Position numbers and translations under genes: made by a program. The notes beneath the pieces are model-generated. The model was not told the DNA's origin. It made no database searches and saw nothing but the letters and a program-made list of their open reading frames with translations. A stretch of 64,000 nucleotides of DNA from Lachnospira rogosae (lineage in GTDB: Bacteria > Bacillota > Clostridia > Lachnospirales > Lachnospiraceae): positions 124,001 through 188,000 of the forward strand of contig NZ_JBBMER010000002.1 in NCBI RefSeq assembly GCF_040096455.1. The letters are read 5' to 3'. This document shows positions 34,450 to 43,770 of this stretch, piece after piece; the stretch's first letter is position 1; every line of letters starts with the position of its first letter.

Positions 34450-35201
34450 TATCCGTACAACCTCCTTGTAAGAAGTGTAATCACCTCTGTCTGATTCATA
34501 TCCGGCAATCCAGCAATGTCTTCATCTGTAAAATCACAATAGGCTTTAATAAACAAATGTGCCTTGTTATATACATTTTCTATATAAGAAATACTCTCCT
34601 TGCTTTTACCTGTATCATACGATAACACCCTGTTCATAGTGTCTTCTAAATCTACCACTGCTCTCGCTGCCCTGTTAAGATTATCGTCCCACGAATAAGA
34701 TGAAGAAGAATCATCTGCCTCTTTCACACCGCATATTGCCTTTCTTATTTCAAGATAGTCATATACAACCGTGTAAAAGCTGCTCCAGCCATATTTATTA
34801 TCATCAGTCATAATCAGGCGGTCTGCTGAATTATACAATTCATAAAGTGTTCCATAATCTTCATTATCCAATAATTCTTTAAGCTGTACCTGTATCTCAT
34901 CATTGTGGGTTTTATTATATCTCTTATTATCTCTTTCAGTAACACGATAGCCAAACATTGAGTTATTCGCAATAAGAGCTGCCGCAAGAACTATTGCCGA
35001 TAACATCACTACCGCAATCGGTGTTATATTCTTTACAAACCACTTGCTGTTACTTATTACCTTGCTTCTTGTCCTGTTGAACTTTTTATTATAGTTCTCC
35101 ATATCATTGGCGTGCTTTAACCCCTGTTCATTAGGAGATCCGCAATTAGGACAGAACTTCTGGTCTAACTGAAGTGGTGCTCCGCAATTATTACATTTCA
35201 T
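34449..35201 (-). CDS. Zinc-ribbon membrane protein, second gene of a three-gene operon
   Basis: 250 residues from the ATG at 35199-35201 (GGAG upstream). It begins MKCNNCGAPL ... KFCPNCGSPNEQG, a zinc ribbon with two CxxC pairs, at residues 3-22. One membrane segment follows at about 52-75. The C-terminal part is helical, with a loose TPR-like pattern and a YDYLEIRKAICGVKEAD segment. The stop of the upstream gene and this start overlap as ATGA. The N-terminal ribbon faces the cytoplasm if the membrane helix is a signal anchor. Function unknown. Confidence 0.75.
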   Translation of the reverse strand: MKCNNCGAPLQLDQKFCPNCGSPNEQGLKHANDMENYNKKFNRTRSKVISNSKWFVKNITPIAVVMLSAIVLAAALIANNSMFGYRVTERDNKRYNKTHNDEIQVQLKELLDNEDYGTLYELYNSADRLIMTDDNKYGWSSFYTVVYDYLEIRKAICGVKEADDSSSSYSWDDNLNRAARAVVDLEDTMNRVLSYDTGKSKESISYIENVYNKAHLFIKAYCDFTDEDIAGLPDMNQTEVITLLTRRLYG

Positions 35202-35998
35202 CTTGTACTCCAATCCTCATAATATTTGTCTTCATATTTCTGTCCAAGTGTATAGTCATAGTAACCATCAACATATATGTCATCTAACTGCTGTTTAATG
35301 TCATCTTCTGACATACCGACATAATTAATAAGGTAATCTCTGGCATTATCTACCCACATATCTATTATCTGTCTGTCATCCTTAGAACACGTCATATAAC
35401 TTCTGTTAGAATATGCCCCTTTACATTCTTTCATATATACAAGGTCAAGTGCATACCTGTAACCTCTTTTAAACTCATATTCCTTTATTGTATCTTTATC
35501 CTGCTGTGTTACCCTTATATATATATCTGAAAACGAATCATAATACCAATCATATATCTCTATAAAATTATAATGTTCCCAGTTTCTTAACAGGCTTGAA
35601 TTACCCTCATAATTGCTGATTATATCTTTGGCTTCTGAATATCTGTGAAGAGTATACAACTCATCCAGCCTGGCTGAATTCTCATCATACCACTCCATAG
35701 CTTTATGTATGTCTTCACGCTCTTTCTTGGAATTATTGTAGCGCATATAATCATTACGTCCTATTAATATTCCAAGCATAAGTGCAATAGCCGTTCCTAT
35801 TAATACATATCCAATACTTTTGGCTATACTATGCCATACATATCTTCTCACATTCTTATCAAGATTATCCATATCACTGTTAATCTTATATAAGTCATTC
35901 ATATATTTCTTCTCTGCGGCTTCATACTGCATAGCACCACAATACGGACACTTAATATCCTTACTGCTTATATCAGCTCCGCAATTACTACATATCAT
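35198..35998 (-). CDS. Zinc-ribbon membrane protein, first gene of a three-gene operon
   Basis: 266 residues. It begins MICSNCGADISSKDIKCPYCGAM, a zinc ribbon. One membrane segment lies at about 57-78 (IGYVLIGTAIALMLGILIG), followed by a helical domain (about 85-266) rich in Tyr and Asp. It parallels the next gene in plan and probably arose by duplication. Such ribbon-plus-helix proteins are common in Lachnospiraceae but I know no role. AAGGGGAG supports the start. Confidence 0.75.
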   Translation of the reverse strand: MICSNCGADISSKDIKCPYCGAMQYEAAEKKYMNDLYKINSDMDNLDKNVRRYVWHSIAKSIGYVLIGTAIALMLGILIGRNDYMRYNNSKKEREDIHKAMEWYDENSARLDELYTLHRYSEAKDIISNYEGNSSLLRNWEHYNFIEIYDWYYDSFSDIYIRVTQQDKDTIKEYEFKRGYRYALDLVYMKECKGAYSNRSYMTCSKDDRQIIDMWVDNARDYLINYVGMSEDDIKQQLDDIYVDGYYDYTLGQKYEDKYYEDWSTR

Positions 35999-36052
35999 AT
36001 ATATCTCCCCTTATATTAGAATAATGTCAGCTGGGTATAGGTTAATATTAAT

Positions 36053-36087
36053 AAATGAGGCCTCCCTATTATACGGAAGCCTCATTT
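36053..36087 (-). terminator. Terminator behind the UDP-sugar pyrophosphorylase gene
   Basis: AAATGAGGCCTCC (36053-36065) and GGAAGCCTCATTT (36075-36087) match at 12 of 13 positions, with a nine-base loop and a T/A-rich tail on the minus strand. It separates the pyrophosphorylase gene from the zinc-ribbon operon. Confidence 0.8.
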
Positions 36088-36111
36088 ATTATATGTACAG
36101 ATAGAAACCTT

Positions 36112-37341
36112 TTAAAATTCTATTCCATTAACCTTAAGTAATTCCCTTGCACTTTCAAGTGAATCCTTACCTGTCTTATTCTTAATAGGTGCGAATTCAT
36201 AATTACGCTCAACTTCATATGGAACACAATTATCCATCATCTCAACCATATCAAGAACAAGCTTTTCAAACTTATAGCCATTAGGTGTTTCTGGCTTAAC
36301 AAGGTTATCATTCTCATCTATATAAGGTATCTTCTTCTCTACTATATGTAATGGAAGCTTTCTGTTCGCTATCTCAACAAGCTTGTTAAAGCTGAATAAA
36401 TAATTAAGAATAACTCCAAATCCATATGTAAGCTCACCATCTTCTCTTCTCATATTGGCAAGTTCTTCTGACATCTCATAATACTCAATAATTGAAGGGT
36501 GTCCGTTTACCTTACACATTACACCTACCTTCTCGTCTGGTGCACATTTTCTAACAACCTTTGAACCACAATCTGCACCTGAAAGTATTGTTGCACCTAC
36601 AAATGATGGGTCTGCAATTCTCTGTAAAATATTATCTACTGCAAATACATTTACCAATTCAATGCCCTTGCTTTCCATATCCTTATCAAGTCCTGCATCA
36701 ATAAGTGATGTAAACCAGCCGCCATTGCCATTAGGTGACATTGCAAGACTGTCAGTGCTTTCCATATAAAGCTTACCATTATAATCAACAGATGGTGCCA
36801 TACTCTGAATAAAGAACTTAACATAGTCTTTATCATATCCAAAGAAGTTGTGTTCTTCAAAAAATGCTACTGTATCATTATTGTTCTTATCACTTGTCAT
36901 AATATAAAGTGGCACATATGCACCTGACTGGTTAACTACATCTAATAAGTTATTAATCAACTGCTCGAAAAGGAATAAATCCTTATTAATACCTACATTA
37001 AGGGTTCCCTTTGGCTTATCAAGTCCAAGTCTTGTACCCTGTCCACCTGCAAGTAATACTGCGGCAACCTTGCCAGCCTTGATAGCCTCTATACCTTTAG
37101 CAGTATATTTATCCTTATTAGCTTTAATATCCTTTATCTCAACAGCTTCCAAAGGCTCTACTTTTCTATCAGATGAATTGTCCTCTGCCTTGTGATTAAT
37201 GCTTTCAACAACACTCCAGTCTATGCTTGCAACCTGTGCAATAAGCTTCTTAGCTGAAACTTCATCAAGAGCCTCAAGTCTTTTAATTACCTGCTCCTGA
37301 TTGTGTTCTTTTAATGCATTAATTGCTTCCTGCTTATTCAT
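36112..37341 (-). CDS. UDPGP-family UTP:sugar-1-phosphate uridylyltransferase
   Basis: 409 residues from the ATG at 37339-37341 (GAGGAG upstream). The nucleotide-binding loop is VAAVLLAGGQGTRLG followed by DKPKGTLNVG, as in the eukaryotic-type AGX/UDPGP family. LYIMTSDKNN, SPNGNGGWFTSLID and AVDNILQRIADPSFVG are further family motifs. It makes UDP-glucose or UDP-N-acetylglucosamine from the sugar-1-phosphate. It would feed galE and the surface-polymer operon. This family is distinct from the bacterial GalU type. Confidence 0.9.
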   Translation of the reverse strand: MNKQEAINALKEHNQEQVIKRLEALDEVSAKKLIAQVASIDWSVVESINHKAEDNSSDRKVEPLEAVEIKDIKANKDKYTAKGIEAIKAGKVAAVLLAGGQGTRLGLDKPKGTLNVGINKDLFLFEQLINNLLDVVNQSGAYVPLYIMTSDKNNNDTVAFFEEHNFFGYDKDYVKFFIQSMAPSVDYNGKLYMESTDSLAMSPNGNGGWFTSLIDAGLDKDMESKGIELVNVFAVDNILQRIADPSFVGATILSGADCGSKVVRKCAPDEKVGVMCKVNGHPSIIEYYEMSEELANMRREDGELTYGFGVILNYLFSFNKLVEIANRKLPLHIVEKKIPYIDENDNLVKPETPNGYKFEKLVLDMVEMMDNCVPYEVERNYEFAPIKNKTGKDSLESARELLKVNGIEF

Positions 37342-37417
37342 TGTAATTCTCCTCATATATTATCAAATGTTATTCTTGTTGATTATACAACTTTTTATAA
37401 TGTAAAGCAAATAAACA

Positions 37418-38190
37418 TTAAATCCTGTATGCCCATCCATTTACAATGTTATATCTTACACCATTGTATACATATGAACCATTCTTTGAGAAGTCTACTT
37501 TTCCATTCTCTATATAGAATTCTCCATTCTCATTGCTGGCTATTCCTGTAAAGTTAAAATTGACCTTACCATTCTCTATTCGCCACCAGCCATTTTCATT
37601 CTCGGCTATTCCTGTGTAATCAAAGTTGACCCTGCCACCTTCTATCTTCCACCAGCCATTTTCATTCTCGGCTACTCCGTAGTAATCAAAGTTAACTTTG
37701 CCGCCTTCTATTCGCCACCAGCCATTCTCATTCTCGGCTACTCCTGTGTAATCAAAGTTGACTTTGCCCCCTTCGATTTTCCACCAGCCGTTTTCATTCT
37801 CAGCTATTCCGTTATAATCGAAGTTAACTTTGCCGCCCTCAATTCGCCACCAGCCATTCTCGTTCTCGGCTACTCCAGTGTAATCGAAATTGACTTTACC
37901 ATTCTCTATTCGCCACCAGCCATTTTCATTAGGTCTTATACCTGTATAGTCATATCTTACTTTTCCATTTTCTACATATAACCAGTCTTTTCCATCATAT
38001 GTAACATTGGTATATGAAGTATCCACTACTCCGTTTATTACATAATAATTATTCCCTGCATAGCTTACAAAGCCTGTATATGTCTTATCTGCCTGTCCAT
38101 TATTAAAATATGTAAGCGTTCCATTAACATCTCTTAAACCAGTGTATGTATCTTTCTGCTTTACTGTTACTGTGCAGCTCGCACTCTTTT
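37418..38190. repeat. Long direct repeat, copy 1 (partner 40090-40862)
   Basis: The C-terminal coding segments of the two protease genes align without any gap at a constant offset of 2672 bases from the stop codons to beyond the Big_2 boundary. They are nearly identical in sequence, beyond what protein selection requires. Recent duplication or gene conversion is likely, and the pair is a substrate for recombination that could fuse the genes. Confidence 0.85.
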
Positions 38191-39919
38191 CATTGCTGCT
38201 GGTAGCTGTGATTACTGCTGTTCCTGCTTTTTTTGCTGTCACTTTTCCTGCACTATCTACTGATGCCACAGCTGTATTACTACTACTCCACTTTACTGTC
38301 TTATCTAATGTTGTATTAGAAGGACTAATTGTTGCTGTTAATGTCGCACTTTCCCCTTCTGTTAATGACATAGTATCCTTATTAACATGTATACTTTCAA
38401 TAGGCACATTAGTATCAGCTTCTTTACCATTAGATGTAAATGCTTTTATACAAAAATTATTAGGAGAGTATTTATATACATTTCCTTCTTTATAAAAACT
38501 CTTTCCATCAAACTGACTAACTCTCCTGTCCCATATTATAGTTTCGAGTTTTTCTCCTGTAGCCATACTTGTAGCATCTTCTCTATCAAGTGCTGCCTTA
38601 TCTGTCGTTACAACAACTGAATATGTTGTTCCCGGAGCAAGCTTAATTGGATTACTCAACTCTATTGTATATATACCAGCATATTGTGTATAACCAGTAG
38701 TCGTTGCTGTAACCTGTTTAGTTCCACTAAGTGGATTATTAAGATTAGTCAGATTAGTATAAATATCAACAGTATATTTTACATCTGCTGCCTGTGACAT
38801 TGATACAGATACAGCCTTTAATACTTCATAATCAATTCCAGATTTTTTCTGTGTTGTAAATACATTAGCTCCAGATAATACATTAGATGATCTATAAGTC
38901 TCAATACCTCCATCCAGCTGATAATTATTGTCAAAGCCATCATTTGCAACAAAATCAAATACCCATGCTGTATTCTCTAAAGAAAACGTATCATATGACA
39001 TCCAGAAATAATCACAGTAAGAACCCCAGCTATTCCTTATAAGCCATGCTCCATCATTCGAAGGTTTAAGTCCCTCGAAATTATCTTTGGAAAAATTGTC
39101 ATTCCATCCAACTATCATAACAGCATGACCACCACCTGCCCGAGCTGTGTCATAATAAGTATAACAGTCACTCTTTCTACTCCATGACATATTATAATCT
39201 GAATGATAATACATAACACCTACAGCACCATGCTCCATAATTGCTTCTTTAACACCTGATGTATTCTCTTTAATATTAATCTGATATACATTGTGAAGGT
39301 GGGCATCTTTATAACTATATGCGAACTCACCACTTAGTCCTTGTTTAATTGTGTCGTTCGCTTTGCTGTAAGGAACTGTATTCTCTGTTGCTCCTATCCA
39401 TTGAGCCAGTCTTCTTGATGAATACTGATAATTGCCGCCTCTATTAAGATATGAATAATCTGAATTTTCATTATAATATTTAGCTGTATCCCCCACTGTT
39501 CCACCAAGTGGGTCAGTTACAGAATTGTATGTATAATATGCCAATGCCAATTCGCTTAAATCTATATTCTTATCAGCTGCTCCATCATTAATCAGATCGA
39601 ATTCTGCAAGTCCCAGACTTGAGAATGCCCAACAAGTTCCATATGGATTCTGATTACGATTGTCAGGATATTTGCTTTTAATATCTTCAACACTTGACGG
39701 ATAGCTAGCAGGCAATTCGCTTAACATTCTTGCCATACCATAGTCTTCATATACAGGAGTATTGCCATCAAGTTCACTTGCTACATACCCTGGAACAAAT
39801 TGGAATTTTTCCACTGATGAACTATTATTATCATCTCCAGCTGCCCAGGATGTATAGCTAAATGAGCTTATGGCAAGTACAGTACCCAATACCACTGCTA
39901 ATAGTTTCTTAATTCTCAT
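37418..39919 (-). CDS. Secreted papain-like cysteine protease with Big_2 domain and wall-binding-like repeats
   Basis: 833 residues from the ATG at 39917-39919 (GAGGT upstream). Signal peptide about 1-27. The C1A peptidase domain (about 65-330) keeps the oxyanion Gln 90, catalytic Cys 96 (YGTCWAFS), His 265 (GGGHAVMIVGW) and Asn 296 (RNSWGS). A beta domain and one Big_2 Ig-like domain (about residues 490-575) follow. The C-terminal part (about 600-833) holds six 22-residue units with NENGWW and KVNFDYTG, ending in SYVYNGVRYNIVNGWAYRI. Presumably a surface protease. The last 770 bases are nearly identical to the next gene. Confidence 0.9.
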   Translation of the reverse strand: MRIKKLLAVVLGTVLAISSFSYTSWAAGDDNNSSSVEKFQFVPGYVASELDGNTPVYEDYGMARMLSELPASYPSSVEDIKSKYPDNRNQNPYGTCWAFSSLGLAEFDLINDGAADKNIDLSELALAYYTYNSVTDPLGGTVGDTAKYYNENSDYSYLNRGGNYQYSSRRLAQWIGATENTVPYSKANDTIKQGLSGEFAYSYKDAHLHNVYQINIKENTSGVKEAIMEHGAVGVMYYHSDYNMSWSRKSDCYTYYDTARAGGGHAVMIVGWNDNFSKDNFEGLKPSNDGAWLIRNSWGSYCDYFWMSYDTFSLENTAWVFDFVANDGFDNNYQLDGGIETYRSSNVLSGANVFTTQKKSGIDYEVLKAVSVSMSQAADVKYTVDIYTNLTNLNNPLSGTKQVTATTTGYTQYAGIYTIELSNPIKLAPGTTYSVVVTTDKAALDREDATSMATGEKLETIIWDRRVSQFDGKSFYKEGNVYKYSPNNFCIKAFTSNGKEADTNVPIESIHVNKDTMSLTEGESATLTATISPSNTTLDKTVKWSSSNTAVASVDSAGKVTAKKAGTAVITATSSNEKSASCTVTVKQKDTYTGLRDVNGTLTYFNNGQADKTYTGFVSYAGNNYYVINGVVDTSYTNVTYDGKDWLYVENGKVRYDYTGIRPNENGWWRIENGKVNFDYTGVAENENGWWRIEGGKVNFDYNGIAENENGWWKIEGGKVNFDYTGVAENENGWWRIEGGKVNFDYYGVAENENGWWKIEGGRVNFDYTGIAENENGWWRIENGKVNFNFTGIASNENGEFYIENGKVDFSKNGSYVYNGVRYNIVNGWAYRI

Positions 39920-40027
39920 ACTTATACCTCGTTTTCTTCTGTTTTTCACCTAACTTGAATAACTTTCATTAAATATATCGACTTGTATACACACTTTCAT
40001 AACACACATTGATTAATTAAATCTCAT

Positions 40028-40063
40028 AAAAATAAGGTTAACAATCAACTGTCAACCTTATTT
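40028..40063 (-). terminator. Terminator behind the second protease gene
   Basis: AAATAAGGTT (40030-40039) and AACCTTATTT (40054-40063) form a 10-bp stem, extended on the minus strand into a TTTTTATG tail. Confidence 0.75.
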
Positions 40064-40089
40064 ATTATATAAAATACAATATATTATAA

Positions 40090-40862
40090 TTATGCTCTAT
40101 ATGCCCAGCCATTTATAATATTATATCTTACACCACTGTATACATATGAACCATTCTTTGAAAAATCTACCTTACCATTTTCTATATAAAACTCTCCATT
40201 CTCATTGCTGGCTACTCCTGTAAAGTTAAAATTGACCTTACCATTCTCTATTCGCCACCAACCATTCTCATTCTCAGCTATTCCTGTGTAATCAAAGTTG
40301 ACTTTGCCCCCTTCGATTTTCCACCAGCCGTTTTCATTCTCAGCTACCCCGTAATAATCGAAGTTGACTTTGCCGCCTTCTATTCGCCACCAGCCATTCT
40401 CATTCTCGGCTACTCCTGTATAATCAAAGTTGACTTTGCCCCCTTCGATTTTCCACCAGCCGTTTTCATTCTCAGCTATTCCGTTATAATCAAAGTTAAC
40501 TTTGCCGCCCTCAATTCGCCACCAGCCATTCTCGTTCTCGGCTACTCCAGTGTAATTGAAATTAACTTTACCATTCTCGATTCGCCACCAGCCATTTTCA
40601 TTAGGTCTTATACCTGTATAGTCATATCTTACTTTTCCATTTTCTACATATAACCAGTCTTTTCCATCATATGTAACATTAGTATATGAAGTATCCACTA
40701 CTCCGTTTATTACATAATAATTATTCCCTGCATAGCTTACAAAGCCTGTATATGTCTTATCTGCCTGTCCATTATTAAAATATGTAAGCGTTCCATTAAC
40801 ATCTCTTAAACCAGTGTATGTATCTTTCTGCTTTACTGTTACTGTACAGCCTGCTGTCTTTC
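40090..40862. repeat. Long direct repeat, copy 2 (partner 37418-38190)
   Basis: See the partner segment: same order, no gaps, offset 2672 bases. It encodes the repeat module and C-terminal tail of the second protease. Confidence 0.85.
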
Positions 40863-43161
40863 CATTACTGCTTGTTGCTGTTATTACCGCTGTTCCAGCT
40901 TTCTTCGCCGTTACCTTTCCATTACTGTCCACAGCTGCTACTGCCTCGTTACTACTGCTCCACTTTACTGTCTTATCACCAGTTGCATTTAATGGTGTTA
41001 TTGTAGCTGTTAATGTCTCGCTCTCACCTTCTGTTAAACTTGTTGTGCTCTTGTTAAGACTTATTCCTGTTATGGCTATTTCTTTCTGCTTTACTGTTAC
41101 TGTACAGCCCGCTGTCTTTCCATTACTGCTTGTTGCTGTTATTACTGCTGTTCCAGCTTTCTTCGCTGTTACCTTTCCGTTACTGTCCACAGCTGCTACT
41201 GCCTCGTTACTACTGCTCCACTTTACTGTCTTATCACCAGTTGCATTTGATGGTGTTATTGTAGCTGTTAATGTCTCGCTCTCACCTTCTGTTAAGCTTG
41301 TCGTGCTCTTGTTAAGACTTATTCCTGTTATGGCTATTTCTTTCTGCTTTACTGTTACTGTACAGCCTGCTGTCTTTCCATTACTGCTTGTTGCTGTGAT
41401 TACTGCTGTTCCAGCTTTCTTCGCCGTTACCTTTCCGTTACTGTCCACAGTTGCTACTGCCTCGTTACTACTGCTCCACTTTACTGTCTTATCACCAGTT
41501 GCATTTGATGGTGTTATTGTAGCTGTTAATGTCTCGCTCTCACCTTCTGTCAATGTTGTTGCACTCTTATTAAGGCTTACTTTTTCAACATCCACAGTTG
41601 TTGTTTCATTGTCTGTAAATGCCTTAATAATAAAGTTACCACCATATGATTTATTACTAAAATCATTCCAACCATTATAAGGACTATTTATAAAGCTCTG
41701 ATTAGCCTTGACTGATGCTGTACACCAATATCCTGCCTCACCAGACTGCATACTGCGTTCATATGCTAAATATGATGTCTTGCCTGAATTACTATTAACT
41801 TCTACAACAACTGAGAACTTTTTCCCTTCATTAATATTCACAGAACTGTCAAGCACAACTGTATACATTCCGTCATATGTTGTAACACCGCTTTTCTGTG
41901 CCGCAAGCGTTCCACTTTCTGGATTAGCATCATCTGACAGATTAGTATATACACTAACTGTATAATTAAGATTAGTAGAACTTCCTGTCATAAATGAAAC
42001 AGCCTTAATATTCTCACTTCCACCCAGATTGGCTTTGGCTTCAAATATATTAGAATATTTATTAGAACCTGCGTATCCCATATATCCATAAAGCATCGCA
42101 CCATCATACTGATAATTATTATTATAATTATCTGAAAGCTCTGCCTCAAGTGTATACCCTACTGAATATATAGATTTATCATAGTAAGATAAGTAAAAAT
42201 ATCCATCTTTACCATATTCACTGCCCCAGCTATTTCTTACTATCCACGCACCATTACCTTCCGGTTTAGTTGCAAAATTATCTGATGAATAATCATCATC
42301 CCAGCCTACAATATTCACCGCATGATTGGTTGTGTGGCCTTCTGGACAATAATATGCTGCTGTTAAACTATTATAATACTGTGTACTCCAATTACTACTC
42401 TGATCTGACCAGTATGATATAGATACAGCACCATAATCCATAACTGCTTTCTTAATATCTTCCTTACTTGTCGTGTTTACTCTGTAAAAATTCTGGACGT
42501 GTGCAACATCCTTTCCATATGCAAGTGAATCATCCAACTGATTATTTTCAACCTGTCTTACATACTCTGTTGTGTAAGGAACAACATCCTCGTTAACAGC
42601 ACCTTCCCAATCGAGAAGTGAATTAGCTGCCATCTCTACATTACCACCATACTGCATAACCGAACCATGTGATGTATCAAACTTGTTAATATCACCTTCA
42701 AGTCCACCCAATGGGTCATTAACGCAATTATATGTATAATTTACAAGATGTAATTCTGATAAATCTATATCACTAGATACAAGATCTTTCTTTATAAGAT
42801 TAGTTTCTATCAATGATATCGTAGAAAAAGCCCAACATACGCCATAACTCCCCTGATCTCTTACATCAGGAAGATTAGCAGTTTTATATGTGCTTGGATA
42901 TGCAGCTGCCTTTGTAATCTCTGTTCCATCTATATAAGAATAATTATCATTAAGGACATCTGGTATTATCTGATATTCTTCATCTAATTCCCTATAACCT
43001 GTTGCGTGATAATTTTCATTAATATCTGCTGTTTCATTCTGATAATTCAGATACGCATCTTTGCTGTCATTATCAGTAGCAAATGTTAATGATGATGATG
43101 TGACAATCATATTAACCGCAAGAATACCCGCTAATATTTTACTTACATATTTCTTGTTCAT
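40090..43161 (-). CDS. Secreted papain-like cysteine protease with three Big_2 domains and wall-binding-like repeats
   Basis: 1023 residues. Signal peptide about 1-29. The C1A domain (about 90-350) keeps Gln 103, Cys 109 (YGVCWAFS), His 280 (TTNHAVNIVGW) and Asn 310 (RNSWGSEYGKDGYFYLSYYD). Three Big_2 domains of 86 residues follow, then the same six 22-residue NENGWW units and C-terminal tail (YSGVRYNIINGWAYRA) as the neighbouring protease. It is a surface or secreted protease paralogous to 37418-39919. A frameshifted remnant of a related gene lies 18 bases upstream. Confidence 0.92.
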   Translation of the reverse strand: MNKKYVSKILAGILAVNMIVTSSSLTFATDNDSKDAYLNYQNETADINENYHATGYRELDEEYQIIPDVLNDNYSYIDGTEITKAAAYPSTYKTANLPDVRDQGSYGVCWAFSTISLIETNLIKKDLVSSDIDLSELHLVNYTYNCVNDPLGGLEGDINKFDTSHGSVMQYGGNVEMAANSLLDWEGAVNEDVVPYTTEYVRQVENNQLDDSLAYGKDVAHVQNFYRVNTTSKEDIKKAVMDYGAVSISYWSDQSSNWSTQYYNSLTAAYYCPEGHTTNHAVNIVGWDDDYSSDNFATKPEGNGAWIVRNSWGSEYGKDGYFYLSYYDKSIYSVGYTLEAELSDNYNNNYQYDGAMLYGYMGYAGSNKYSNIFEAKANLGGSENIKAVSFMTGSSTNLNYTVSVYTNLSDDANPESGTLAAQKSGVTTYDGMYTVVLDSSVNINEGKKFSVVVEVNSNSGKTSYLAYERSMQSGEAGYWCTASVKANQSFINSPYNGWNDFSNKSYGGNFIIKAFTDNETTTVDVEKVSLNKSATTLTEGESETLTATITPSNATGDKTVKWSSSNEAVATVDSNGKVTAKKAGTAVITATSSNGKTAGCTVTVKQKEIAITGISLNKSTTSLTEGESETLTATITPSNATGDKTVKWSSSNEAVAAVDSNGKVTAKKAGTAVITATSSNGKTAGCTVTVKQKEIAITGISLNKSTTSLTEGESETLTATITPLNATGDKTVKWSSSNEAVAAVDSNGKVTAKKAGTAVITATSSNGKTAGCTVTVKQKDTYTGLRDVNGTLTYFNNGQADKTYTGFVSYAGNNYYVINGVVDTSYTNVTYDGKDWLYVENGKVRYDYTGIRPNENGWWRIENGKVNFNYTGVAENENGWWRIEGGKVNFDYNGIAENENGWWKIEGGKVNFDYTGVAENENGWWRIEGGKVNFDYYGVAENENGWWKIEGGKVNFDYTGIAENENGWWRIENGKVNFNFTGVASNENGEFYIENGKVDFSKNGSYVYSGVRYNIINGWAYRA
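40824..41597. repeat. Three tandem 258-bp repeats encoding Big_2 domains
   Basis: Near-identical units begin at about 40824, 41082 and 41340 (period 258 bases, 86 residues), each encoding one Big_2 domain and its linker. The neighbouring protease has only one unit, so the number probably varies by recombination. Confidence 0.85.
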
Positions 43162-43178
43162 ATTGTACCTCTTTTCTT

Positions 43179-43470
43179 TTATACTCTGTATGCCCGTCCA
43201 TTTACTATGTTATATCTTACACCATTGTATACATATGAGCCATTATTATCTGTTGTTAATGCTATGTCATAAGAATCATCGGCTGAATAGTGTATATTCT
43301 GCCATTCCACTTATCAACCCTTACATAATTAGCATAATGACGTGTTGACACAGCTAACTCCTGTACTCCACTGCCCGACACCTGTTGTGCCGGTGTGATG
43401 CTTACTGTCCCAAATATAAGCATAATACTTAGTGCTGTTGAACAATTCTTTTAATATTGCTATCAGCCAT
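43179..43470 (-). pseudogene. Frameshifted remnant of a small secreted protein with the shared C-terminal tail
   Basis: Begins with ATG at 43468-43470 behind a perfect GGAGG, then MADSNIKRIVQ. After a frameshift it continues with a signal-peptide-like STALSIMLIFGTVSITPAQQ and a segment HYANYVRVDKWNGRIYTIQP. A second frameshift near 43280 leads into SYDIALTTDNNGSYVYNGV and YNIVNGRAYRV, the same tail found on both proteases, ending at a TAA at 43179-43181. Two shifts are needed to read it whole. It lies 18 bases upstream of the second protease, so it is a broken member of this surface-protein family. Confidence 0.75.
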
Positions 43471-43670
43471 ATAATTCCTCCGTTTCTATTTTTTAATTTT
43501 CATATAATTGTCTTATGTAACAATATTAATTTCCACCAAATTTTATTAAATCAATATCTTTATGTAAAATTCTTATACTTTTATTCACGTATACAGGTAA
43601 GTCTAATCTTATATACAGTATATTATATACGAGAGTATAAGTAAACAAAAAAAATGGTCTATGTACTGAC
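43471..43670. other. AT-rich spacer without a recognised feature
   Basis: About 200 very AT-rich bases between the remnant gene and the next terminator. I see no open frame with a ribosome site, RNA gene or convincing promoter. It may hold the promoter of the broken gene. Confidence 0.5.
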
Positions 43671-43725
43671 TTTTAATAACCAGCATTTCCACTAAACATT
43701 CAGTAAAAATGCTGATTATTAAAAA
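43671..43725 (-). terminator. Terminator behind the GH25 repeat protein
   Basis: A 17-base arm at 43671-43687 pairs with 43709-43725 at 16 positions plus one G-U pair, core CCAGCATT/AATGCTG. Smaller complementary runs lie in the loop. It lies 45 bases after the GH25 stop. Confidence 0.75.
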
Positions 43726-43770
43726 TAAGTTAACATAAACCAGTTTATAATCTATTTATTCAAAATTCTT

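Noticed and set aside
40814..41680. 288-codon plus-strand frame with three repeats
   Set aside because: Antisense of the Big_2 repeats; its repeats only mirror those of the protease gene.
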